11,556 bases of DNA, taken from positions 1-11,556 of the forward strand of contig DAOTVS010000087.1 in NCBI GenBank assembly GCA_034436375.1, given 5' to 3'. Below are positions 1 to 5,561 of this stretch, piece by piece. Within the stretch, counting starts at the first letter, position 1; each line of letters starts with the position of its first letter. The position numbers were made by a program, and so were the translations under genes. The notes beneath the pieces were generated by a model, which saw only the letters and a program-made list of their open reading frames with translations, made no database searches and was not told where the DNA came from. Origin of the DNA: DAOTVS01 sp034436375 (GTDB taxonomy: Bacteria; Chloroflexota; Anaerolineae; SpSt-313).

Positions 1-167
1 AGATCGGGCTTGAACGAAGAGGCCTTGTGCAGAGCCTCTTCCCCATTGTGGGCAATGGCCACTTCAAAGCCGCTGCGCGCCAGCAGCGGCCTCAGCTCCG
101 AGGTGATAGCGGCCTCATCATCGGCCAGCAGAATCTTGGCTTTCGTCTTGGCTCTCATTTCCGGCAT
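1..167 (-). CDS. Response regulator receiver domain, N-terminal part (runs off the window)
   Basis: Read on the minus strand, this opens with MPEMRAKTKAKILLADDEAA and ends at the window edge after 55 codons. The KILLADDE segment (beta-1 followed by the acidic pair that holds Mg2+) and a later EVAIAHNGEEAL segment are typical of CheY-like receiver domains of two-component systems. The phosphoacceptor Asp and any output domain lie outside the window, so the DNA-binding or other output type cannot be told. Two ATGs are possible, at 167 and 158; neither has a convincing Shine-Dalgarno. A TTGACG-16-TACAAT promoter lies upstream on the same strand at 240-213. The neighbouring ykgJ-like gene is divergent. 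The receiver identity is strong; the exact start is open. Confidence 0.85.
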   Translation of the reverse strand, partial: MPEMRAKTKAKILLADDEAAITSELRPLLARSGFEVAIAHNGEEALHKASSFKPD

Positions 168-212
168 ATGGGGTCCAGTAGATCCGGCGCCGCGCACGGC
201 CCGATATAGACG

Positions 213-240
213 ATTGTAGACGAAGGCTATATTCCGTCAA
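213..240 (-). promoter_or_regulatory. Promoter of the response regulator gene
   Basis: On the minus strand, TTGACG (240-235), a 16-nt spacer and TACAAT (218-213) match the sigma-70/SigA consensus in 5 of 6 positions each. Transcription would start near 206 and leave a 40-50 nt leader before the response regulator. A perfect 10-bp palindrome, GGTATATACC (249-258), sits just upstream of the -35 box where an activator or an autoregulating response regulator could bind. The promoter is read from sequence; the regulator is inference. Confidence 0.6.
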
Positions 241-324
241 CTGATACGGGTATATACCAAACCGGTACCCTGACAACAGCCGGGCTTTCCGCTCTGCCGG
301 AAACCGGCTTCAAACCTCAAGTGG

Positions 325-377
325 GTTTCTGGTGGGTTGGCAGGGCAGCCGGACAGCCCTGCCAACCCACCAGAAAC
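325..377. repeat. Perfect 22-bp inverted repeat (hairpin) in a divergent spacer
   Basis: The arms at 325-346 and 356-377 are exact reverse complements (22 bp), with a 9-nt loop AGCCGGACA. A G-U and a G-C pair extend the stem by two. No T-run follows on either side, and the two flanking genes point away from it, so it is not placed as a terminator. It would fall in transcripts that start upstream of ykgJ, or act at the DNA level as a palindromic repeat unit. The remaining spacer (168-550) holds the promoters described separately and no supported gene. Confidence 0.85.
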
Positions 378-443
378 TCTGAAAGGCCTATGCCGGGCCG
401 ATGCGAAGCGCGGGAGCCAGCATCAGGACCTACCATTGCATTT

Positions 444-473
444 TTGGCAGAGACATGGTGATCGGTGTATGAT
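444..473 (+). promoter_or_regulatory. Candidate promoter for the ykgJ-like gene
   Basis: TTGGCA (444-449), an 18-nt spacer and TATGAT (468-473) make a reasonable but not strong sigma-70-type promoter. Transcription would start near 480, giving a leader of about 70 nt before the ATG at 551. An overlapping TTGCAT further upstream is a weaker alternative -35 box. Confidence 0.4.
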
Positions 474-550
474 TCGGCATGATGGAACATGGCCACGGTG
501 GGCATCCCGTGGCTCCAGATAGGATCATAGCCCTGGTAGGTCAAAGGTAT

Positions 551-961
551 ATGGATGAGAATCCTTGCCTGCGCTGCGGCGCCTGCTGCGCCAAGTATCG
601 GGTATCATTCTACTGGGGAGAGGCTGACGAAGCTCAGGGGGGCGCCATCCCCATCGAGCTTACAGAAGAATTGACGCCCTTCCGCCGCTGCATGAAGGGC
701 ACCAACCGCAGGCAACCACGCTGCGTCGCCCTGGAGGGCGAGATCGGCGTATCAGTGCGCTGCGCCATCTACGAGCACCGCCCCAGCCCCTGCCGCGAGT
801 TCGGTGTGCAATGGGAAAGTGGCCATCTCTACACCGAAGAGGCCGATCTCAAGCGCTGCAACGAGGCCCGGGCAGCCCGAGGTCTGCCCCCGCTCTCGCC
901 GGAACCCGCAAAGCCCATCCCCCTGCCCAAAGACTGGCCGGGCGTGCGCCAGGACGCCTGA
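551..961 (+). CDS. YkgJ family cysteine-cluster protein
   Basis: The 136-residue protein has an N-terminal cysteine cluster, NPCLRCGACC (residues 4-13), followed by KYRVSFYWGEAD. This is the signature of the YkgJ/UPF0153 family (CxxCxxCC, zinc or iron-sulfur cluster-binding protein, biochemical role unsettled). More cysteines follow in the FRRC, PRCVA, VRCAIY and SPCREF segments and likely complete the metal site. The ATG at 551 is preferred to one at 479 because family members start a few residues before the first Cys. AAAGG lies 3 nt before it, rather close. There is no signal peptide or membrane segment, so it is cytoplasmic. The acetyltransferase remnant starts 29 nt downstream on the same strand and may once have been co-transcribed. 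Confidence 0.85.
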   Translation: MDENPCLRCGACCAKYRVSFYWGEADEAQGGAIPIELTEELTPFRRCMKGTNRRQPRCVALEGEIGVSVRCAIYEHRPSPCREFGVQWESGHLYTEEADLKRCNEARAARGLPPLSPEPAKPIPLPKDWPGVRQDA

Positions 962-990
962 CCATCCACCACGGGCGCGGTGCTGAAGGG

Positions 991-1333
991 ATGGAGCCCA
1001 GGGCAGAGGTGCTCGATCTGCGCACCTTTTCTGCCCACGAACCGGACCTGCTCTGCCAGCTGACCCATTGTGTCGTGAAACGGCAGGCCCCACTCTGGCG
1101 CCTCGGCTACAGCGTCGAGCCGGCGCACCGCGGCCACCATTACGCCGCCCGCGCCGGCCGCTTGCTTTTGCTCCTGGCGCGCAGCCACGGCATGGAAACG
1201 CTCTGGATCACCTGCAACCCCGACAACTGGGCTTCCCGCCGCCCGGTTTGTGGAGATTGTGGACGTGTTGCCCAATTCGGATGTGTACCGGCGGGGCGAG
1301 CCGAAAAAGTGCCGCTACCGCATCGACCTGTAG
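991..1333 (+). pseudogene. Frameshifted GNAT-type N-acetyltransferase remnant
   Basis: From the ATG at 991 the frame reads LGYSVEPAHRGHHYAARAGR and then WITCNPDNWASRR, the acetyl-CoA-binding RGxxYA motif and the CNPDN segment of RimJ/RimL-like GNAT enzymes. After about position 1240 the family sequence continues in the +1 frame (RFVEIVDVLPNSDVYRRG, then KKCRYRIDL and a stop at 1331-1333). The short Cys-Glu-x-Ala-Gly region that normally links the two parts is missing. A deletion of about 20 nt (3k+2) would explain both the loss and the shift. The N-terminal half is also shorter than in an intact enzyme of about 170 residues. The original frame runs on to 1467 with no further family similarity. 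It looks inactive. Confidence 0.75.
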
Positions 1334-1352
1334 GACAAAGATATCACTTCGA

Positions 1353-1371
1353 CCGGATCCAGGGGATCCGG
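1353..1371. repeat. 8-bp inverted repeat upstream of the exporter leader promoter
   Basis: CCGGATCC (1353-1360) and GGATCCGG (1364-1371) form a perfect inverted repeat around AGG, 32 nt upstream of the -35 box at 1403. It could be an operator or a short hairpin ending the acetyltransferase remnant's transcript, though no T-run follows. Its right half lies within a segment (1358-1378) that is 19/21 identical to 174-194 near the response regulator promoter. Confidence 0.5.
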
Positions 1372-1402
1372 CGCCGCGAGCCATTGGGCCATTGGATACG
1401 CG

Positions 1403-1431
1403 TTGACACACTCTCTGTGCTGTGTCATAAT
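1403..1431 (+). promoter_or_regulatory. Strong sigma-70-type promoter of the exporter leader
   Basis: TTGACA (1403-1408) is a perfect -35 box. A 17-nt spacer leads to CATAAT (1426-1431), and TGT just before it (1423-1425) makes an extended -10. Transcription would start near 1438. Two copies of CCATTGG (1381-1387, 1389-1395) lie just upstream of the -35 box. The inverse CCAATGG (1442-1448) lies in the first bases of the transcript, inside GCCC-CAAT-GGGC (1439-1450), an arrangement that could serve a repressor. The first annotated gene downstream is the exporter ATPase at 1857. Confidence 0.75.
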
Positions 1432-1463
1432 AGTATATGCCCCAATGGGCAAGGAGTGTATGG

Positions 1464-1532
1464 ATGAAGCAATGTAACAGGGCGTGCCGGGCGCTGCTGC
1501 GTGGTCCAGCTCAACCGCCTGCGCGCGCCTGA
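1464..1532 (+). CDS. Possible 22-residue leader peptide
   Basis: AAGGAG (1451-1456) sits 7 nt before the ATG at 1464, an ideal spacing, and opens a 22-codon frame beginning MKQCNRACRALLRG and ending in TGA at 1530-1532. A competing 5-codon frame (MDEAM) starts at 1460 with a spacing of only 3 nt. The peptide is basic, with two Cys and four Arg, and I recognise no family. Its place between a strong promoter and an intrinsic terminator ahead of an exporter operon suggests a leader peptide. It could instead be the stub of a lost gene whose promoter and start survived. Translation is not proven. Confidence 0.4.
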   Translation: MKQCNRACRALLRGPAQPPARA

Positions 1533-1622
1533 CCCAAGCCAGGGCCTGTTTCCCCCTCTCATGCCGCTGCGAGCATACCTAGCGCCCGCGGCGGGTTGGC
1601 TTACGCCCCGCTTGCGCCGGCC

Positions 1623-1652
1623 GCCAGGCTTGACTGCCTGAGGCCATTTTTT
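1623..1652 (+). terminator. Intrinsic-terminator-like hairpin in the exporter leader
   Basis: GCCAGGC (1623-1629) pairs with GCCT (1636-1639) and GGC (1642-1644) across a 2-nt GA bulge, around the loop TTGACT. ATTTTTT (1646-1652) follows directly. Only about 215 nt separate it from the predicted start near 1438, so it would end a short leader transcript unless read through. GGGCCTG (1542-1548), ten bases after the mini-ORF stop, can pair with CAGGCTT (1625-1631) in the 5' arm. This is a possible antiterminator (5 Watson-Crick plus 2 G-U pairs). The pairing scheme is inference. Confidence 0.6.
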
Positions 1653-1688
1653 GTGCCTCTTTCCGCCCGACACCCGCTCATAGAGCAA

Positions 1689-1804
1689 CTCACCACCAAG
1701 CCACAAAGAGCACAAAGCACAACAAAGGATATCAGTCTCTCCCCTCGTCTCTTTGTGCGTCTTGAGGCAAAGGGTACTTTGCCGCTTCGTGCCTTCGTGG
1801 TTAG
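1689..1804. repeat. Degenerate inverted array of CACAAAG-type units
   Basis: The left half (1689-1727) carries CACCAAG, CACAAAG, CACAAAG and ACAAAGG in series. The right half (1747-1803) carries the complement units CTTTGTG, CTTCGTG and CTTCGTGG, running outward to GGTT. In the right half GGCAAAG (1766-1772) and CTTTGCC (1777-1783) form a perfect 7-bp hairpin with a GGTA loop. Intergenic arrays of CACMAAG units in opposed orientation recur, to my memory, in several environmental bacterial phyla; this copy is eroded. It lies between the leader terminator and the exporter ATPase start and contains no supported gene. Confidence 0.6.
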
Positions 1805-1856
1805 GGGGTCTCGCTCCAGGCGGGCGCCATTTTCAACTCAGCGGGAGAAGAGATGC

Positions 1857-2864
1857 ATGTCCGCCATCACCGTCGTTGACCTCGCCAAGACCTATCGCTA
1901 CCATCACAAGGAGCCTGGGTTCAAAGGCTCCCTGCAGAGCCTGCTGCGCCGCGAGATGCTGGAAACGCACGCTGTAGACGGCATTTCCTTCGCCATCGAG
2001 GCGGGGGAGGTCGTCGGCTTTCTCGGCCCCAATGGCGCCGGCAAGACGACCACCCTCAAGCTTCTCTCCGGGTTGCTCTACCCCAGCCGCGGCAAAGCGA
2101 GTGTGCTCGGCCATACGCCCTACCGGCGCGAGGCGGAGTATCTGCGCCGCATCGCCCTGGTGATGGGGCAAAGGGCCATGCTCTGGTGGGACCTGCCGGC
2201 CATGGAGACCTTTCTGCTGCACAAGGAGATCTACGATCTGCCCCCGGCCGAGTTCCGCCGCAGCGTGGACGAGCTGGCGCAGATGCTGGAGGTGGAACAC
2301 CTTCTGCGCGTGCAGGTGCGCAAGCTCTCTCTGGGCGAGCGCATGAAGATGGAGCTGCTGCTGGCGCTCCTGCACCGGCCGCAGATCCTCTTTCTCGACG
2401 AGCCGACCATCGGGCTCGACGTCGTCTCGCAGCAGCGTGTGCGCGAGTTCCTGCGCCGCGTCAACCGCGAGCGGGGCACCACGATCCTCCTCACCAGCCA
2501 CTACATGGACGACATCCAGGAGCTCTGCCCCCGGGTGCTTGTGATCGATCACGGCCAACTGCGCTTCGACGGCGCCCTCGAGGCGCTCGTGAAACAGGCC
2601 GCGCCCTACAAGCGCGTCAGCGCCGTCTTTGCCCAGCCGGCACCCAGGAGAGCGCTGGAGGCCGCCCTGGCAGGGATTCCCATCGAGGAAGTGGAGGATT
2701 CCCTGCACATACGCACCAGCGTCCCACGCGCCCAGGTGGCCGATGTGGCGGCCCGGTTGCTCAGCCTGGGGGCCGTGGCCGACCTGAGCATCGAAGAGGT
2801 GCCCGTGGAGGAGATCGTGCGCGGCATCTTTGGCGCCTCACAACGACAGGAGCCGGCGCGATGA
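1857..2864 (+). CDS. ABC exporter ATP-binding protein (COG4586 type)
   Basis: This is a 335-residue ATPase that should power export through the two permeases encoded downstream. Walker A is GPNGAGKTT (57-65), the Q-loop is Gln105 in VMGQRAMLWWD, and the signature is LSLGE (157-161). Walker B is ILFLDEP with Glu182, the D-loop is GLD (186-188) and the switch His is His215. All catalytic elements are present. The MGQR...LWWDLP segment is characteristic of the COG4586 family, which works with COG4587 and COG3694 permeases; one cyanobacterial relative is linked to viologen export. The C-terminal 90 residues form the usual accessory domain. The ATG at 1857 is chosen because GGAG lies 9 nt upstream and family homology begins there; the frame is open further upstream through repeat DNA. 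It overlaps the next gene by ATGA. Confidence 0.9.
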   Translation: MSAITVVDLAKTYRYHHKEPGFKGSLQSLLRREMLETHAVDGISFAIEAGEVVGFLGPNGAGKTTTLKLLSGLLYPSRGKASVLGHTPYRREAEYLRRIALVMGQRAMLWWDLPAMETFLLHKEIYDLPPAEFRRSVDELAQMLEVEHLLRVQVRKLSLGERMKMELLLALLHRPQILFLDEPTIGLDVVSQQRVREFLRRVNRERGTTILLTSHYMDDIQELCPRVLVIDHGQLRFDGALEALVKQAAPYKRVSAVFAQPAPRRALEAALAGIPIEEVEDSLHIRTSVPRAQVADVAARLLSLGAVADLSIEEVPVEEIVRGIFGASQRQEPAR

Positions 2865-3658
2865 AGCTGCGCTATTTGTGGCAGATGACGTCCATGAACG
2901 TCATGTCGACTCTGGAATACCGGGGCGCCTTTTTCATCTTTATGCTCAACACGGTGATCACGCCCGTAATCTCGCTCCTCGTCTGGTTGGCGGTGAGCGA
3001 GCAGGGCGTGCCGTTGCCCTACAACCGCAGCCAGTTCGTGACCTACTACCTGCTCCTGAGCGTGCTGTCGATGCTCACCGGCACCTGGCTGGCCACCTTT
3101 CTGGCCGAGGATATCCGCAGAGGCGGCCTCTCGCCGTGGCTGCTGCGCCCGGCGCCCTTTATTGTGCACTATATCGACAACAATATCGGCGAAAAGGTCG
3201 TCAAGCTGCCCCTGCTGCTGCCCCTGGTGGGTCTGGCGGCGCTGGCCTTCCGGCGCGATCTGCACCTGCCGTCGGACCCGCGCGCCTGGGCCCTTTTCGC
3301 CCTCTCGGCGCCGTTGGCCGCTGCCATCGCTTTCCTGATCGACGTGATCATCGGCTCCCTCGCCTTTTGGCTGCAGGACGTGGAGGGGCTGGTGCGGGTC
3401 AAAGTGCTGGTCGGCTCGTTCCTGGCGGGGCGCTTTGTGCCGCTGGCGCTCTTTCCACCGGCTGTTATGCCGTTCCTGGAGGCGCAGCCCTTCCGCTACA
3501 CCCTCTCCTTCCCGCTGGAGCTGCTCACGGGGCAGCTCTCGGCGCAGGCCACAGTGCGTGGCCTGCTGTGGCAGATAGGGTACTGCGTGGGGCTGTGGCT
3601 GTGCTACCGGCTGTTGTGGCATTTCGGGCTCAAGGCGTATCAGGCGCCGGGGAGTTGA
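2861..3658 (+). CDS. ABC-2 type exporter permease, first subunit (COG4587/3694 type)
   Basis: This 265-residue integral membrane protein has about six hydrophobic segments (near 24-46, 60-82, 113-131, 143-170, 181-202 and 232-256). The cytoplasmic motif RRGGLSPWLLRP (86-97), followed by a short hydrophilic stretch, is the G-x-L-x-x-x-LLRP signature of ABC2_membrane_6/DUF990 permeases. It should pair with the following permease to form the channel driven by the upstream ATPase. Its start codon overlaps the ATPase stop (ATGA, 2861-2864), indicating translational coupling. The substrate cannot be read from sequence; lipid, antibiotic or cationic drug export are possibilities for the family. Confidence 0.87.
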   Translation: MKLRYLWQMTSMNVMSTLEYRGAFFIFMLNTVITPVISLLVWLAVSEQGVPLPYNRSQFVTYYLLLSVLSMLTGTWLATFLAEDIRRGGLSPWLLRPAPFIVHYIDNNIGEKVVKLPLLLPLVGLAALAFRRDLHLPSDPRAWALFALSAPLAAAIAFLIDVIIGSLAFWLQDVEGLVRVKVLVGSFLAGRFVPLALFPPAVMPFLEAQPFRYTLSFPLELLTGQLSAQATVRGLLWQIGYCVGLWLCYRLLWHFGLKAYQAPGS

Positions 3659-3662
3659 AGGC

Positions 3663-4451
3663 ATGCGACACTACTTGCGGCTCTGGTGGCGCTCGGCCAT
3701 GCTCTCGCTGATGCGCCAGGCCGAGTACCGTGTGAGCTTTTTGCTGCGGGTGCTGGAGGGAGGCGCCCAGCTGGCGCTGGCCCTGCTCACCTTCGCCCTG
3801 ATCTACCGCTTCACAGGAGAGATCGGCGGCTGGTCGCTGGCGCAGGTGACCGTGCTGGTGGGCGTCTACCGCATCGCCGATGGACTGATCGGCACGCTGC
3901 TTTCCCCCAACCTCTGGGCCATCGCCGGCTATATCCGCACCGGCGAGATGGATGGCTACCTGCTGCGGCCCGTCTCGAGCCAGTTCCTGGTGAGCTTGCG
4001 CCTGGTAAACTGGGCAGAGGCCGTCAACGCGCTGATCGGCCTGGCGCTCATCGTCTATGCCGGGCCGGCTGCGGGCGTGCAGTGGTCGCCGGTCGCCATC
4101 GCCGAGGCCGCCATCCTGGGCCTCTGCGGCATCGTGTTGCTCTACGCGCTCTGGTTCTTCACTGTGACCTTTTCCTTCTGGCTGGTGCAGATCGATAACC
4201 TCGACACACTCTTTACCAGCTTTTTCGAGGCGGCGCGCTACCCCGTGTCCTTTTTCAAAGGCGGTGTGCGGGCGCTCCTGACCTTCGCCATCCCCGTCGC
4301 CTTTGCCACCACCTTCCCGGCGCAGGCCCTGCTCGGCACGCTGGACCCGCGCTACCTCGTCGCCGGCGTCGCCCTCGCCGCCGTGGCGCTGCTGAGCACG
4401 CACCTTTTCTGGAGCTATGCCGTGCGGCATTATTCGAGCGCCAGCAGCTAA
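3663..4451 (+). CDS. ABC-2 type exporter permease, second subunit (COG4587/3694 type)
   Basis: The 262-residue membrane protein has about six hydrophobic segments (near 26-48, 60-80, 118-135, 146-174, 203-222 and 232-252). It carries the same family hallmark as its partner, RTGEMDGYLLRP (92-103), and the ARYPVSFFKGG segment (191-201) typical of DUF990 proteins. GGGGAG (3649-3654), which ends just before the stop codon of the first permease, is 8 nt from this ATG, so the two are tightly coupled. It is the last gene of the three-gene operon. The stop codon at 4449-4451 is immediately followed by the terminal-inverted-repeat element at 4452. Confidence 0.87.
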   Translation: MRHYLRLWWRSAMLSLMRQAEYRVSFLLRVLEGGAQLALALLTFALIYRFTGEIGGWSLAQVTVLVGVYRIADGLIGTLLSPNLWAIAGYIRTGEMDGYLLRPVSSQFLVSLRLVNWAEAVNALIGLALIVYAGPAAGVQWSPVAIAEAAILGLCGIVLLYALWFFTVTFSFWLVQIDNLDTLFTSFFEAARYPVSFFKGGVRALLTFAIPVAFATTFPAQALLGTLDPRYLVAGVALAAVALLSTHLFWSYAVRHYSSASS

Positions 4452-4678
4452 ATGCTTCCAAAGTAATAATGCGTAGTCGGGCAGCAGACCCATTCTTGGG
4501 TAGAGACGGAGCACGGCAGGCCAAAAGCCTACTCCACGAACTACGCAGACTCGCGTATAGGCCGTGGAGCAGCCTTTCCAGGCTGCCGTCTCCGCCTGTC
4601 ATGAACCGAGGCTCAGGATTCGCAGCGGGTTAGAGGCTGCTCCCTAGTCACAGTTACGCGGTATCACGTTGGAAGCAT
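4452..4678. mobile_element. MITE-like element with imperfect terminal inverted repeats
   Basis: The ends, 4452-4475 and 4655-4678, are inverted repeats identical at 20 of 24 positions; the outermost ten, ATGCTTCCAA and TTGGAAGCAT, are exact. The interior is full of paired segments: ACCCA/TGGGT (4488-4501), CTCCACG/CGTGGAG (4532-4569), GCAGCCT/AGGCTGC (4569-4586), GAGACGG/CCGTCTC (4503-4592) and GGAGCAGCCT/AGGCTGCTCC (4566-4643). CTA occurs at 4448-4450 and 4679-4681, a possible 3-bp target duplication, weakly supported. No ORF or transposase is present. It fits exactly between the stop codons of the convergent permease and PIN toxin genes, so it may also serve as a bidirectional terminator. 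A structured non-coding RNA is the main alternative. Confidence 0.5.
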
Positions 4679-5122
4679 CTAGTGCAGGCCTTCGGCCCCG
4701 CGCCGCAGGATGGCGCAGAACTCGTGGGCGTTCACGATCCTCAGGTTCCCAACCTGCCCGATTGTGAGAAGATCCTTGTCGCCGGTCACGAGGTAATCGG
4801 CTTCGCCTACCACCGCATAAGCCAGTAGATAGTCATCCTTGCGATCACGCACCACCGGAGGTATCTGTTCCCCGATCCTTGGCACGATGATCGCCACCTG
4901 GGTGAGCTCTGCCGCCAATGTAGAGAGCCTGGTAGGATTGATCCGACGGCTGAGGTAAGCGCCTCCTTTCGCAACCTCCGCTACTTCGTCCAGCAGACCG
5001 GGAGGCAGCAATAACTGGTAGCGTCCCTCCAGGGCCGCGCGCACAATCTCGGAGATCGTGCTGAGGCACTCGACAGTCAGGAGATAGCTGATCAGGTTGT
5101 TGGCGTCGAGGACGACTCGCAT
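4679..5122 (-). CDS. PIN-domain toxin (VapC-like ribonuclease)
   Basis: The 147-residue protein starts MRVVLDANNLISYLL and fits the COG1569-like PIN family of putative toxin RNases. The acidic metal-binding set is visible: Asp6, Glu46 (LLDEV), Asp96/Asp97 in RDRKDDYLLAYAV, and Asp115/Asp117 in YLVTGDKDLL. This is the usual constellation for a Mg2+-dependent endoribonuclease, so it looks active. The second conserved position reads DANN rather than the common DTN. It lies 6 nt downstream of the Phd/YefM antitoxin gene in the same operon, which supports the toxin call. Its stop codon abuts the terminal inverted repeat ending at 4678. Confidence 0.85.
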   Translation of the reverse strand: MRVVLDANNLISYLLTVECLSTISEIVRAALEGRYQLLLPPGLLDEVAEVAKGGAYLSRRINPTRLSTLAAELTQVAIIVPRIGEQIPPVVRDRKDDYLLAYAVVGEADYLVTGDKDLLTIGQVGNLRIVNAHEFCAILRRGAEGLH

Positions 5123-5128
5123 GGCAGA

Positions 5129-5461
5129 TCATTCTCCGCCGTATTTCACTCGGCCGTCAGCGATCATCCGGTCGATGGCTTCCCTGGTCAGCCTATCGCC
5201 AAGGGCCAGCGCCTCCTCCTCGGACATGCCGCCGGTTTCCGCCAAGGTCTCCTCTCTCAGTTTCTGCAATTGAGCCAGGAGCTCCTGCCGCCGGGCTTTC
5301 TCGCGGAGCTCAGCCATCTTCTGGTACTCCTCAAAGGAGACGATCACCGCCTTGGGCTTGCCATGGCTCTCCACAATCACATCATCCTTACACCGGGTCG
5401 TCCACTCCATGATAGCGCCGAACTGGGTTTTGGCCTCGCTAGCCGAAACGGTTCTGGGCAT
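5129..5461 (-). CDS. Phd/YefM-type antitoxin
   Basis: The 110-residue protein opens with the Phd/YefM fold: TVSASEAKTQFGAIM, then VIVESHGKPKAVIVSFEEY (about residues 4-47), which binds DNA as a dimer. A charged helix (about 50-75) and a C-terminal tail would wrap and neutralise the PIN toxin encoded 6 nt downstream. AGGAGG (5473-5468) lies 6 nt before the ATG, a near-ideal ribosome site that would favour antitoxin synthesis. A Phd antitoxin normally represses its own promoter, and a 22-bp palindrome lies over the -10 box here. The protein is at the long end for the family because of the extended C-terminal helices. Confidence 0.87.
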   Translation of the reverse strand: MPRTVSASEAKTQFGAIMEWTTRCKDDVIVESHGKPKAVIVSFEEYQKMAELREKARRQELLAQLQKLREETLAETGGMSEEEALALGDRLTREAIDRMIADGRVKYGGE

Positions 5462-5503
5462 CGCACACCTCCTGCTGCGGCTGATTTTGGCCTAATAAAC
5501 GGT

Positions 5504-5545
5504 CGATATATTGATCATTATATCGCTGGAAAATCCGGTCGTCAA
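5504..5545 (-). promoter_or_regulatory. Toxin-antitoxin promoter with palindromic operator
   Basis: On the minus strand TTGACG (5545-5540), a 17-nt spacer and TATAAT (5522-5517) form a strong promoter. A 22-bp palindrome covers 5504-5525 with 10 of 11 symmetric pairs matched, centred on TGATCA, so it overlaps the -10 box and the start near 5510. This is where a Phd-type antitoxin or its toxin complex would bind to repress the operon. The -35 box is only 17 nt past the glycosyltransferase stop codon, and no terminator is seen between them, so read-through from that gene is also possible. Confidence 0.75.
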
Positions 5546-5561
5546 GTGCGTTGGCGTGTGG

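Noticed and set aside
479..550. Earlier start of the ykgJ-like gene
   Set aside because: The 24 extra residues resemble nothing in the family, overlap the predicted start of transcription and lack a ribosome site.
1596..1856. N-terminal extension of the exporter ATPase
   Set aside because: The frame is open but runs through the terminator and the CACAAAG repeat, has no ribosome site at its start, and the family homology and GGAG site both point to 1857.
2606..3664. Long minus-strand frames opposite the exporter genes
   Set aside because: They are shadows of high-GC coding sequence with no domain pattern, strongly biased composition and no ribosome sites.
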